DNA of 64,000 nucleotides from Kitasatospora cheerisanensis KCTC 2395 (lineage in GTDB: Bacteria; Actinomycetota; Actinomycetes; Streptomycetales; Streptomycetaceae): the NCBI RefSeq assembly GCF_000696185.1, contig NZ_KK853997.1, forward strand, positions 1,287,389-1,351,388. The letters are read 5' to 3'. This document shows positions 35,229-45,243 of the stretch, piece by piece. A program made the position numbers and the translations under genes. A model generated the notes under the pieces. That model was not told the DNA's origin. It searched no databases and worked only from the letters and a program-made list of their open reading frames with translations. The first letter of the stretch is position 1, and each line of letters opens with the position of its first letter.

Positions 35229-36638
35229 TCAGGTCAGTTCCAGCACCTTCCGGCCGCAGCGCAGGAACACCCGCCGGGACGCACTGGCGCGCGTCAGGTC
35301 GTGGGCGCCGAGGAGCACGAGCAGGCGCTCGTCGGCGTCGCCGCGGGTCAGCGGGAGGGTGCGCTGCCCGCCGTCGGCGGTCTCCACGACCAGCTTCAGG
35401 CCACCGGCCTCCGCGACCCGGCGGACCTGGTTCAGGCTGGGCAGTTCGCCGCTGACCCGCACCAGCAGTTCGGCCGGGGTCGCCGCGCCGTGCCGGCCCG
35501 CCTCCACGCCCGGGAGCGGGCCGGCCTCGGAGAAGCGGCGCCTGGAGAACCGGGCCCGGAACGCGTCCCGGGCGGCCAGCGCGGCGGGGACGCCGTGCAC
35601 GGCGGCGGTGACGGCGGCAGCCAGCAGGGTCTTCACCGCCATCGGGTGGCGGCGGCCGTCCGCGGCCTGCGCGAGCAGCAACTCCACCTCCCCGTCGAGG
35701 AGTTCGGTGAGCAGCCGGAGGTAGTCCGGCAGCAGCCGGTCCGCGCAGGCCATCAGCCGGCCGAACATCTCCTCGGCGGGGAAGGCCAGTCCGACGTAGT
35801 TGTTCTTCGACTTGCTCATCTTGGCGCCGGTGCCGTCGGTGCCCTCGATCAGCCCGGTCGCCAGCACCACCTCCGGCTGCTGCCCGTGCGCGCTCTGCAC
35901 CCGGCGGCACATCTGCAGGTTCAACAGCTGGTCCAGTCCGCCGAGTTCGACGTCCGCGACCAGCTCGACCGAGTCCAGCGCCATCACCACGGAGTACACC
36001 AGCTCGGCCAGCGTCAGCCCGCTGCCCTCGGCCAGCCTGGTCCGGAAGTCCTCCCGCTGGAGCGCCGCCGAGGCGGGCAGCCGGGACAGCACGCCGAGGA
36101 AGTCGGGCAGCTCCATCGAACCCAGCCACTCGCTGTTGAAGCGGAACTCGGCGCGCTCGAAGTCGAAGAACGGGCCGACCTGTTGGCGGTACGTCGCGAC
36201 GTTGCGCGCCACGTCCTCCGCGGTCAGCGGCGGCCGCTCGGCGCTGCGCCCGGAGGGGTCGCCGATCCGCGCCGTCACGTCGCCGACCAGGAACACCACC
36301 CGGTGGCCCATCCGTTGCAGCCGGCTGGCCAGGATCATCGGCACCGCGTGCCCGAGGTGCACCTCCGCGCCGGTCGGGTCGATGCCGTACTTCACCGTCA
36401 GCACCCGGCCCTGAGCGAGCAGTTCGGCGAGCTGACCGTCCCCCGGCAGCACCGCCGCCGCGCGCGCCCCGAGCAGTTCGGCCTGCCGCTCGGGCGCCAG
36501 CCCCGACAGGTCGGCGCGCTGCCGCTCGGCCAGCACCTCCAGCCACCGGCCGAGCGCCGGCCCCTCCCGCAACTCGCGGTCCTCTTCGATCAGTTCACTC
36601 ATCAGCTCGATGCTGCGGTCGAATGCGGCGGCGGCCAT
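35229..36638 (-). CDS. tyrS: Tyrosyl-tRNA synthetase, probably a second paralogue
   Basis: 469 aa. Class I motifs: HIGH-type DPTGAEVHLGHAVPM near residue 95 and KMSKSKNN (GTGAKMSKSKNNY). GDVTARIGDPSGRS and LLQ-type tyrosine pocket GLDQLLNLQMCRR are typical. The C-terminus ends in an S4-like RNA-binding domain (RRVFLRCGRKVLEL). It differs from the shorter FDPTAPSLH-type TyrS that is the usual streptomycete housekeeping enzyme, with about 90 residues before HIGH, so it may be an additional enzyme. ATG 36638 has GAGAGG 6 nt upstream. Convergent with the PHP hydrolase. Confidence 0.85.
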   Translation of the reverse strand: MAAAAFDRSIELMSELIEEDRELREGPALGRWLEVLAERQRADLSGLAPERQAELLGARAAAVLPGDGQLAELLAQGRVLTVKYGIDPTGAEVHLGHAVPMILASRLQRMGHRVVFLVGDVTARIGDPSGRSAERPPLTAEDVARNVATYRQQVGPFFDFERAEFRFNSEWLGSMELPDFLGVLSRLPASAALQREDFRTRLAEGSGLTLAELVYSVVMALDSVELVADVELGGLDQLLNLQMCRRVQSAHGQQPEVVLATGLIEGTDGTGAKMSKSKNNYVGLAFPAEEMFGRLMACADRLLPDYLRLLTELLDGEVELLLAQAADGRRHPMAVKTLLAAAVTAAVHGVPAALAARDAFRARFSRRRFSEAGPLPGVEAGRHGAATPAELLVRVSGELPSLNQVRRVAEAGGLKLVVETADGGQRTLPLTRGDADERLLVLLGAHDLTRASASRRVFLRCGRKVLELT

Positions 36639-36714
36639 GGCCATCCTCTCGGGCGTACGGGAATAACGGGACGTCGGACACACCCGCCCGGCACAAGGCA
36701 CCACCAGCAGAAAC

Positions 36715-36757
36715 GACGACCGGGCCCGCACAAGGGCGGGCAGCACCACGGGTCGTC
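36715..36757 (-). promoter_or_regulatory. Nested hairpin in tyrS leader, possible attenuator
   Basis: In the tyrS transcript GACGACC (36757-36751) pairs with GGTCGTC (36721-36715), enclosing an inner hairpin GCCCGC/GCGGGC (36741-36736 with 36729-36724). Nearby GTGGTGCTGCC vaguely resembles the T-box sequence but does not match it. A second hairpin, GGCGGT-CCCC-ACCGCC, lies near 36806-36822, just after a -10-like TATTAG. The 190-nt leader is long for this organism. Confidence 0.35.
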
Positions 36758-37003
36758 CAGGGGAATCCGGAGGCCCGGCCGCCGTCACGTCAGGCAGGCC
36801 GGAGGGCGGTGGGGACCGCCACTAATATCGCTTCACCACGCGAAACCTCCGGGAACAGGAAGCGGCAGGACCCCTCGGCGCCACCACTGACCCCATGCTC
36901 CCCCACCCGGCCGCTCCGCCGCACCCGGTTTTCCCGCACGCCGCCCCGCCGCCGCGGACATTCGTCCAAGACCGGCCGCCGGCCGGCCGCGCATCCTGCC
37001 GTC

Positions 37004-37810
37004 ATGACCGACTACCTGTCCACGCAGGCGTACGGCCTGCACGTGGCCCTCGACGGCCCGCAGCAGGCGCCGCCGATCCTGCTCGTCCACGGCTCCGGGG
37101 CCTCCGGCGCGTTCTGGCAGCCGATCGTCCCGGCCCTCGCCGCCCGCCACCGCGTGATCACCGTCGACCTCCCCGGCTGCGGCCGCTCCCCCGCCGCGCC
37201 GCCCTACGACGTGCCGGTGCAGGCCGGGCGGGTGGCGGCGCCGCTGGACGGGCTCGGCCTCGGGCCGGTGCTCGTGGCCGGGCACTCCAGCGGCGGCTAC
37301 CTCGCCACCGCGCTCGCCGAGCAGCGCCCGGACCTGGTGCGCTCGCTCGCCCTGGTCAGCACCGGCCCGGGCCTGGACGCGCTGCTGCCGGAGCCCTTGC
37401 TGCTGCGGCTGCTGCTCGCCCCGCCGCTGGGCCCGCTGCTCTGGGCGGTCCGCTCCGACGCGGTGGTCCGCCGGAGCCTGGCGTCCATCACCGCGCGCCC
37501 GGTGCAGATCCCGGACGAGGTGGTGGCCGGGGTGCGGCGGATCGGGTACCGGACCTTCCGGGCGGTGATGCGCGCGAACCGGGCGTACCTCGCCGAGCGC
37601 GCCGTGCCCGAGCGGCTCGCCGCGCTGGGCCTCCCGCTGCTGGTGGTCTTCGGCGCCGCCGACCCGCGCTGGGACCCGGCCTCGGCGCACCGGTACGCGG
37701 CGGTGCCCGGGGCGCGCGTCGAGCTGCTGCCCGGCGTCGGGCACGCGCCCATGCTCGAAGCGCCCGCTCCGACCGCGGACCTGCTGCTGGGCTTAGCCGC
37801 CGCCGGCTGA
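37004..37810 (+). CDS. Alpha/beta hydrolase
   Basis: 268 aa. LLVHGSGASGAFWQPIVPAL (oxyanion HG), nucleophile elbow AGHSSGGYLA with Ser, acidic residue in FGAADPRWDP and His in GVGHAPMLEAP, so the triad is complete. A cap region of Leu/Pro-rich helices lies in between. It belongs to the large MhpC-like group; substrate not predictable. Leader is short and no ribosome site is clear. Confidence 0.85.
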   Translation: MTDYLSTQAYGLHVALDGPQQAPPILLVHGSGASGAFWQPIVPALAARHRVITVDLPGCGRSPAAPPYDVPVQAGRVAAPLDGLGLGPVLVAGHSSGGYLATALAEQRPDLVRSLALVSTGPGLDALLPEPLLLRLLLAPPLGPLLWAVRSDAVVRRSLASITARPVQIPDEVVAGVRRIGYRTFRAVMRANRAYLAERAVPERLAALGLPLLVVFGAADPRWDPASAHRYAAVPGARVELLPGVGHAPMLEAPAPTADLLLGLAAAG

Positions 37811-37916
37811 CGCGGCTTCAGGTCCCCGGCACGCGCCTCGCCTTGGCAGTCCCCCGGCCCCCTGCCATCGTTGGTCGCATCATCTTTTTGTCGGATCGTC
37901 ACCGAGGGAGATGCCC

Positions 37917-38585
37917 ATGACCGCACCGGTGCTGACGGTGGACCAGGTGGTCGACCGGATGGCGGAGCTGGCGGCCGGGTGGCCCGCCGCCGACGGGGTC
38001 GCCGTCTTCAACGCGATGTACCTGACCGTGACCCGCCTGGTCCAGGAGCGTCTCGCGGGCGCGTACTTCGAGGACCCGGCCACCATGGCCGAGCTCGACG
38101 CGGTGTTCGCCGCCCGCTACCTGGCCGCCGTCGACGACGACCGGGCGGGCCGGCGGCCGGCGGCCTGCTGGCGGCCGCTGTTCGAGCTGCGGGCCGCCCC
38201 GAACGTCCACCCGCTACAGTTCGCACTGGCGGGGATGAACGCCCACATCGAGAACGACCTGCCGCTCGCCGTCCTGGAGACCTGCCGGCTGACCGGCCGG
38301 GCACCCGAGCGGCTGCACGCCGACTACCTGCGGATCAACAGCCTGCTGGCCGAGGTCGAGGCCCAGGTCCGGGCCGCCCTGCTGCCACTGCCGGCCGGCG
38401 ACCCGCTACTGCACATCGTCGGCGTCTGGAGCATCGACCGCGCCCGGGACGCCGCCTGGGCCTCCGTCCTCGCCCTGTGGGAGCTGCACCGCCTGCCGCC
38501 GGCCTTCCGCCTGGTCGCGGACGCGCTGTCCGGATCCGTCGGCATGGTGGGCCGGGCACTGCTCACCCCGCTCTCGCCCAACTGA
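37917..38585 (+). CDS. DUF5995-type protein
   Basis: 222 aa from ATG 37917, with GAGGGAG 6 nt upstream. All-helical, rich in Leu/Ala: LTVDQVVDRMAELAAGWPAA, GVAVFNAMYLTVTRLV, LQFALAGMNAHIENDLPLAV. The NAHINxDLP-like motif with His is what I associate with the DUF5995 family; function unknown. No membrane segments or signal. GTAACT-free terminator region follows. Confidence 0.65.
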   Translation: MTAPVLTVDQVVDRMAELAAGWPAADGVAVFNAMYLTVTRLVQERLAGAYFEDPATMAELDAVFAARYLAAVDDDRAGRRPAACWRPLFELRAAPNVHPLQFALAGMNAHIENDLPLAVLETCRLTGRAPERLHADYLRINSLLAEVEAQVRAALLPLPAGDPLLHIVGVWSIDRARDAAWASVLALWELHRLPPAFRLVADALSGSVGMVGRALLTPLSPN

Positions 38586-38644
38586 GCCCCGCTGAGCCCG
38601 CTGAACCCGCTGAGCCCGCTCGGGCCGCTCGGGCCCGGACGAAC

Positions 38645-38674
38645 GGGCGGGCTCCCCGGCCGGGGAGCCCGCCC
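38645..38674. terminator. 13-bp perfect stem-loop between convergent genes
   Basis: GGGCGGGCTCCCC-GGCC-GGGGAGCCCGCCC. It separates the DUF5995 gene from guaB1. Upstream, at 38584-38622, four imperfect copies of a 9-nt unit CCCGCTGAG/A run in tandem. Confidence 0.7.
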
Positions 38675-38693
38675 GCAGCGGTCCGACGGACCG

Positions 38694-40244
<1,551 letters not shown>

Positions 40245-40337
40245 TCACCGATTCCCCGGTCGGGGGCCAGCCCGCGGGGGAATCCTGAAGATCGACACAA
40301 GCGGACGGAGTCCCGTCCGGAACCGGCTTGGAGGAAG

Positions 40338-40967
40338 CTACAAAGCCGTCCCGGCGAGCCGCCGCCCCTCCGCCAGGAACGCGGTCGTCCCGGCGAGTCC
40401 GCCCAGCTCGGCGAGGGTCCGGGCGGCCCCGAACGGGGCGTTCCAGAACGCGCCGGCGCGCGGCGCCGGCAGGCCGACGTACGCGTACGGCTCGGGCCGG
40501 AAGGCGTCGCCGGGCGAGAGTCCGTAGGTCACGCCGTCCACGCTCACCGCCAGGTCGAAGTGCTCCGGCCACAGCACCGGGTCGGCCTGCGCGAACAGCG
40601 CCCGCAGCGCGGCGTCGCCGTGCGCGAAGCAGGCGGCGACGGCGTCCGCGCCCTCCGCGTCCAGCTCCAGCGGCTGGTCCACGGCCACGCCCGAGCCGTC
40701 CCGGTACAGGCCCGGCGGCCGGCCGGCGGTGATGCCGGCGGCCGCGCCGAGCTGCGCACAGCTCACCCCCGGAAGGTCCAACGCCCTTCCCGCGCTCAGC
40801 AGTTGGGCACCGCGGACGCGCAGCCGGGGCTCGAAGCGGGTGGCGAAGCCGCCCGGATAGGCGCGCAGCCGGATGGTGCCGGCCGCCCGGTACTGCGGGC
40901 CGGCCAGCAGGTGCTCGGCGACCGCGTGCAACGCGGTGCGGGCCCGGGCGAAACGCTGCGCGTCCAT
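40338..40967 (-). CDS. Conserved hypothetical protein
   Basis: 209 aa, not recognised as a named family. AGGAGGA 7 nt before ATG 40967. Features: IRLRAYPGGFATRFEPRLRV beta-hairpin, LSAGRALDLPGVSCAQLGAA, and a C-terminal FRPEPYAYVGLPAP, AFWNAPFGAART. No signal peptide, membrane segment or known catalytic motif. It is downstream of nothing on its strand except the leader of guaB1, so it is probably monocistronic. Confidence 0.6.
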   Translation of the reverse strand: MDAQRFARARTALHAVAEHLLAGPQYRAAGTIRLRAYPGGFATRFEPRLRVRGAQLLSAGRALDLPGVSCAQLGAAAGITAGRPPGLYRDGSGVAVDQPLELDAEGADAVAACFAHGDAALRALFAQADPVLWPEHFDLAVSVDGVTYGLSPGDAFRPEPYAYVGLPAPRAGAFWNAPFGAARTLAELGGLAGTTAFLAEGRRLAGTAL

Positions 40968-41032
40968 ACCGCCATCCTCCTGCGCGGTGCCGCCCGGGGC
41001 CAGGGGCGGCGACCGGCCCGGTGCGGCCGGTC

Positions 41033-41677
41033 TCAGGCCCCGAGGTAGCGGAGCACCGCCAGCACCCGGCGGCTGTAGCCCGCCGTGCGCGGCAGGTCGA
41101 GCTTGTCGAACAGCGAGTTGAGGTGCTTCTCGACGGCGCTCAGCGACAGGTGCAGGCGGGCGGCGATCGCGGTGTTGGTGTGGCCCTCGGCGAGGGCCTC
41201 CAGCACCTCGCGCTCGCGCGGGGTCAGCCGGGCCAGCGGGTCGGCGTGCTCGGTGCGCACCACCAGCCGGCGCACCACCTCGGGGTCGATCACGGTGCCG
41301 CCGGAGCCGACCCGGGCCAGCGCGTCCAGGAACTCGTCCACTTCGGCCACCCGGTCCTTCAGCAGGTAGCCGACCCGCTCCGCGCCGGACGCCAACAGCT
41401 GGGCGGCGTAACCGCGTTCAATGTGCTGGGAGAGCACCAGCACGCCGATCTCCGGCCGGGCCGCCCGGATCCGCACCGCGGCGCGCACCCCCTCGTCGGT
41501 GTGCGTCGGCGGCATCCGGATGTCGACCACCACCACCTCCGGCGGGTCGGCCTCGACCGCGGCGAGCAGCGCCTCGGCGTCGCCGACGGCGGCCAGCACC
41601 TGGTGCCCCTCCTCGGCGAGCAGCCGGACCAGGCCCTCCCGCAGCAGGGTGGAATCCTCGGCGACGATCACCCGCAT
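41033..41677 (-). CDS. NarL-family response regulator
   Basis: 214 aa. Receiver MRVIVAEDSTLLREGLV, phospho-Asp VVVVDIRMPPTHTDEG, Lys in VGYLLKDRVAEVDEF; the MPPTHTDEG motif marks the common actinobacterial subgroup paired with PspC-like or Stage-II-type kinases. HTH: LTPREREVLEALAEGHTN, AVEKHLNSLFDKL. It overlaps the kinase gene by 10 nt. Confidence 0.9.
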   Translation of the reverse strand: MRVIVAEDSTLLREGLVRLLAEEGHQVLAAVGDAEALLAAVEADPPEVVVVDIRMPPTHTDEGVRAAVRIRAARPEIGVLVLSQHIERGYAAQLLASGAERVGYLLKDRVAEVDEFLDALARVGSGGTVIDPEVVRRLVVRTEHADPLARLTPREREVLEALAEGHTNTAIAARLHLSLSAVEKHLNSLFDKLDLPRTAGYSRRVLAVLRYLGA

Positions 41678-42921
41678 GGCAGCTCCGCAGTGACGACGGT
41701 GGGGCCCCCGGCGGGGCTGTGGACGGTCAGGGTTCCGTCGAGCGCGGCGACCCGGCCGCGCAGCCCGGACAGGCCGCCGCCCGCCGGATCCGCACCGCCC
41801 CGCCCGTCGTCCTCGACCCGGACGGTGAGCCGCGCCGCGTTCCGCTCCACGGCGACCTCCACCCGGCCGGCGGCGGAGTGCTTGGCGGCGTTGGTGACGC
41901 ACTCGCTGACCACGAAGTACGCGGCCGTGAGCACCGGCCCGGGCAGCTGCCCAGCCGCCGAGCAGCGCACCCGCAGCGGGACAGGGCAGCGTTCGGCGAG
42001 GCCGGCCAGCGCCTCGTCCAGGCCCAGCGTGTCCAGCGCGGACGGGTAGACCCGCCAGGCGACCTCGCGCAGCTCGGTCAGCACCTCGGCGGCCTCCCGG
42101 TGCGCCTGGCGCAGCAGTTCGTCCGTGCGCTGCGGGTCGCCGCCGCGCCGGGCCCGGCCGAGCAGCAGCCGCAGCGCGACCAGGCGCTGCTGGACGCCGT
42201 CGTGCAGGTCGCGCTCGATCCGGCGCCGCTCGGCGTCCACGGCGTGCAGCACGGCGGCCCGGCTGTCGGCGAGTTCGGCGATCCGGTGGCGCAGCAGCTC
42301 GGCCTCGGACGGGCCGAAGCAGTCGCGGGCCAGCCGGGCGTCCAGCTCCGCCAGCGAGGCCAGGCCCTGCACGGCGAGGAACAACAGGACGCCGCCGAGC
42401 AGCACTTGGCCCAGCAGGTCGGCAAGGCTCAGGGTGCCGCGCAGCACCCCGGCCGCGAGCAGCACCGCCAGCACCAGACCGAACCCGATCAGGCCCAGCA
42501 CCAGCCCCGCCACCAGCCCCGCACCGGTCCGCCGGGCCAGGTAGCGCAGCAACTCCCGCTCCCCCGCCCGGTACCGCTCCGGGAACCGGTCGCCGAACCA
42601 GACCGCCCGCCGTGCCCGCTCCACCCCGGCCAGCCGGGCCGCACCCCCGTACAGCGCCCGCCGCGCCCGCGGCCCGACCCCCGGCCACGGCGCCAACGGC
42701 CCCAGCAGCAGTCCCGCCACCGCCAGGTACCCCGCCCCGACCGGCGCGCTCAGCATGCCCAGCACCCCGCCGACGGCCCGCCGCCCCCAGGGAGCCGGCA
42801 CCGCGGCGTGCTCCGCGAGGACCGGTGCGGCACTGTCGTCCGTCATCCCGCCCGGTGCGGCGGTCCGCTGCCTCGCGGCGGTGTCGCTCTCCCCCATGGG
42901 CGAGAGCCTACTGGCCGTCAT
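41668..42921 (-). CDS. Sensor histidine kinase with N-terminal membrane sensor domain
   Basis: 417 aa. N-terminal region with about four membrane segments resembling a streptomycete 'putative sensor' domain (AVGGVLGMLSAPVGAGYLAV; GLVAGLVLGLIGFGLVLAVL). HisKA_3 phospho-acceptor RIERDLHDGVQQRLVAL; HATPase ECVTNAAKHS, VEDDGRGGADPAGGGLSGL. ATG 42921 was chosen because AGGAG lies 6 nt upstream; ATG 42846 is a weaker alternative. It pairs with the regulator at 41033. Confidence 0.88.
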   Translation of the reverse strand: MTASRLSPMGESDTAARQRTAAPGGMTDDSAAPVLAEHAAVPAPWGRRAVGGVLGMLSAPVGAGYLAVAGLLLGPLAPWPGVGPRARRALYGGAARLAGVERARRAVWFGDRFPERYRAGERELLRYLARRTGAGLVAGLVLGLIGFGLVLAVLLAAGVLRGTLSLADLLGQVLLGGVLLFLAVQGLASLAELDARLARDCFGPSEAELLRHRIAELADSRAAVLHAVDAERRRIERDLHDGVQQRLVALRLLLGRARRGGDPQRTDELLRQAHREAAEVLTELREVAWRVYPSALDTLGLDEALAGLAERCPVPLRVRCSAAGQLPGPVLTAAYFVVSECVTNAAKHSAAGRVEVAVERNAARLTVRVEDDGRGGADPAGGGLSGLRGRVAALDGTLTVHSPAGGPTVVTAELPCG

Positions 42922-42943
42922 GATCCGCTCCTGGGTCGGTGGT

Positions 42944-43606
42944 TCAGCGGGTGCGGCGGTGCCGGGAGCCGCGGCTGCGGAGGCGGACGGCCAGGTAGGC
43001 GGCGATGGCGATCAGGGCGAGGACCAGGACGACCTTGGAGAAGATGCCGACGTAGCTCTCGACCACGTCCCAGCGGTCGCCGAGGACGTAGCCGGCCAGG
43101 ACCAGGACGCTGTTCCAGGCGAGGCTGCCGACGGCGGTGAGGGCGAGGAAGCGGGGCAGGGCCATGCGTTCGACGCCGGCGGGGACCGAGATCAGGCTGC
43201 GGAAGATCGGGATCATCCGGCCGAACAGCACGGCCTTGGTGCCGTGCCGGACGAACCAGGCCTCGGTGCGCTCCAGGTCGGAGACCTTGACCAGCGGCAG
43301 CCGGGCCCACAGGGCGTGCATCCGGTCGCGGCCGAAGACCGCGCCGAGCAGGTAGAGGGCGAGTGCGCCGGCCACCGAGCCGGCGGTGGTCCAGCCGAGT
43401 GCGGAGAACAGGCTGAGGGTGCCGCGCCCGGCGGCGAAGCCGGTGAGCGGGAGGATCACCTCGCTGGGCAGCGGCGGGAACAGGTTCTCCAGGGCGATGG
43501 CGAGCCCGGCGCCGGGCCCGCCGAGGGTGTCCACCAGGCCTGCCGCCCAGCCGGCCACGCCTTCGGTCGGCGCCTGCTCGGCCGCCAAGGAAATGAACTG
43601 CGTCAC
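42944..43606 (-). CDS. DedA-family membrane protein
   Basis: 220 aa, GTG start with GGAGGGGA 5 nt upstream. DedA/VTT motifs: ENLFPPLPSEVILPLTGFAAG, GYLLG-type helix, FGRMIPIFRSLISVPAGVERM and TAVGSLAWNSVLVLAGY. Family members are lipid scramblases or transporters needed for membrane and cell-wall lipid recycling. The basic tail RLRSRGSRHRRTR is cytoplasmic. Likely co-transcribed with the kinase pair (22-nt gap). Confidence 0.88.
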   Translation of the reverse strand: MTQFISLAAEQAPTEGVAGWAAGLVDTLGGPGAGLAIALENLFPPLPSEVILPLTGFAAGRGTLSLFSALGWTTAGSVAGALALYLLGAVFGRDRMHALWARLPLVKVSDLERTEAWFVRHGTKAVLFGRMIPIFRSLISVPAGVERMALPRFLALTAVGSLAWNSVLVLAGYVLGDRWDVVESYVGIFSKVVLVLALIAIAAYLAVRLRSRGSRHRRTR

Positions 43607-43756
43607 GGGATTCCCCTCCGGTCGGACACTCCCCGGAGCGTTCGTCCGGGGTCGTCACTCATCCTGGAATCCGCAGCTCAGCGGCGGTACGCGGTTTCCC
43701 GCCCGACCCGGTTACGGGTTTCCGCACCCCGCCCTTCCCCACCCCGGGCACGCCTC

Positions 43757-43792
43757 GGCCCCCGGTGGGATCCGTGGGATCCGCCGGGGGCC
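43757..43792. terminator. Stem-loop after SLT gene
   Basis: GGCCCCCGG (43757-43765) pairs with CCGGGGGCC (43784-43792); the loop is GC-rich. It lies 24 nt after the stop of the SLT gene. The rest of 43607-43815 shows no gene. Confidence 0.6.
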
Positions 43793-43815
43793 GGGAGTGG
43801 CAGTGGGGCTGCTCT

Positions 43816-44609
43816 TTAGTAGCCGCGCCAGTAGGCGCCGTAGCCGCGGGCGGCGGCCATGTTGTCCATGCTGCCGTAGCGGGCGTCGCAGTAGCGCGAG
43901 CTGGCGATCAGGTTGTCGACGGGGTTGCGGATGTCCTTGTGGCCGGGCAGCGCGTAGGCGCGGAAGGTCGGCTCGATCATCTGGGTCAGGCCGATCGAGG
44001 GGGTGCCCTTCTTGGCGTTGGAGTCCCAGTTGTTCACGGCGTTCGGGTTGCCCGAGGACTCCGCGATCGCGGCGGCGCGCATCGCCTTGGCGGACGGGAC
44101 GGGCTTGCCGGCGGCGGCCAGCACGTCGCGGGCCTCGGCGATCCAGCCGTCCAGGTTGTTCGCGTAGGTCGGCTTGGCCGGCTCCGGCGCGGGCTCCGGC
44201 TGCGGCGCCGGGGCGGGGCCGGCTCGGGCTGCGGCTGGGGCTGGGGCTGCTCGGCGGGCTGCGGCTGCTCCTGCTGCTGGGGCTGCTCGGCCGGCTGCTG
44301 CTCCTGCGGCTGCGCGGCGGGCTGCTCCTGCTGCGGCTGCTGCTCCTGCTGGACCGGCTGGCGGTCCTCGCTGCGGGAGGCGGCGGCGTCGGTGCCGTGC
44401 TCGGCGTTCTGGCCGTCGGTGGCGACCGCGGCGCTCTCGGCGCGGGCGTGCGACGGGCCGGCGATCGCCTGGGTCGCGGGCAGCAGGGCGCCGACCGCGA
44501 TGGCGCCGGCCAGGCCCACGCCGAGGAAGGCGTCCGGCATCCGGTGGTGGCCCATCCGGATCTGGCGGATCTGCGGAAGTCGGCCCAGGTTGTGCTTGAT
44601 GCGTCGCAT
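43816..44609 (-). CDS. Secreted SLT transglycosylase, apparent frameshift
   Basis: About 264 aa once joined. Signal peptide LGVGLAGAIAVGALLPATQA preceded by basic MRRIKHN. A Gln/Pro/Glu-rich linker (QPQQEQPAAQPQEQQ and similar, about residues 75-140) follows. Near 44205-44220 the frame moves by one in a CCCCGCCCC run; then comes the catalytic domain, TYANNLDGWIAEARDVLAAA, AAIAESSGNPNAVNNWDSNA with the catalytic Glu, GTPSIGLTQMIEPTFRAYAL, ending YGAYWRGY. It cleaves peptidoglycan. The linker would span the wall. Confidence 0.85.
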
Positions 44610-45243
44610 GTCGAGTACCTCCGAGAGTCGTGTTCCAGGTCACGCCGAACCCGGTTCCGGCAAGGGGGGACCGCCGCAGCACTGCGGGGTGTCCATCGGC
44701 CCGGGTCGGCCGGCCCGGCGGCTCGTGCTCACCGGGGACGCTGCGCCGCGTCGGTCACGCGGCCTGCTGCGCCGTGAAGCCCCGTGAGCACTCGGAACGG
44801 CTCGGGGCACAACCACGAGATTGCCGGAGCCCCAATCCGGCGGCAAACACCCCGAGATGGGGCGGATCGGACCCCTCGACCGGCCTGCTTCCCTTGTGCG
44901 CCAAGGGATTCGGCCCGCCGCCGGGGCCGCCGCCGGCCGCCGCCTATGAGGGACCTCACAGCTGGCTCCCAGGAAGCGCCAACCCCGCCCGGTGCCACGG
45001 AATTTGGGCCTGCGCCCAGTCCCCGCAAGGCCTCCGGGCCGCCGCCGGGCGGCCGTCGGCGCGCCGCGCCGCGGCCGGCCCTGTGACCCCGACCACCGGC
45101 CGTCCGCTGTGACCCGGCTCTCGCCCCGGCCACCCACCGCAGCCGCCCGGCCACCGGCCGAGGCCGGGCTGTGACGGGGCCACCGCCGGACCCCGCCGAA
45201 CGACCGTTCGGGCACGCCTGGTTGACTGCGCCGGGAGGTCAGG
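44610..45243. other. Long intergenic region between SLT and AEC genes
   Basis: 634 nt without a convincing gene. The SLT leader should be here; cell-wall hydrolase genes of streptomycetes often carry c-di-AMP riboswitches, but the conserved blocks of that motif were not found. A short palindrome lies before the AEC gene (separate entry). Confidence 0.4.
45196..45211. promoter_or_regulatory. Palindrome CCGAACG-AC-CGTTCGG
   Basis: Perfect 7-bp arms with a 2-nt spacer, 32 nt before the AEC transporter start. Size and symmetry suit a TetR or MarR dimer. No regulator gene is adjacent. Confidence 0.4.

Noticed and set aside
36645..36830. T-box riboswitch in the tyrS leader
   Set aside because: GTGGTGCTGCC only loosely resembles the T-box sequence and no specifier loop could be placed; kept only as a possible attenuator.
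38584..38622. Functional iteron array in CCCGCTGAG repeats
   Set aside because: Only four imperfect 9-nt copies next to a terminator; likely simple slippage.
44610..45243. Possible c-di-AMP (ydaO-type) riboswitch before the SLT gene
   Set aside because: Some GGGGTG and CCGAGCC pieces occur on the minus strand, but the conserved core blocks and their order were not found.
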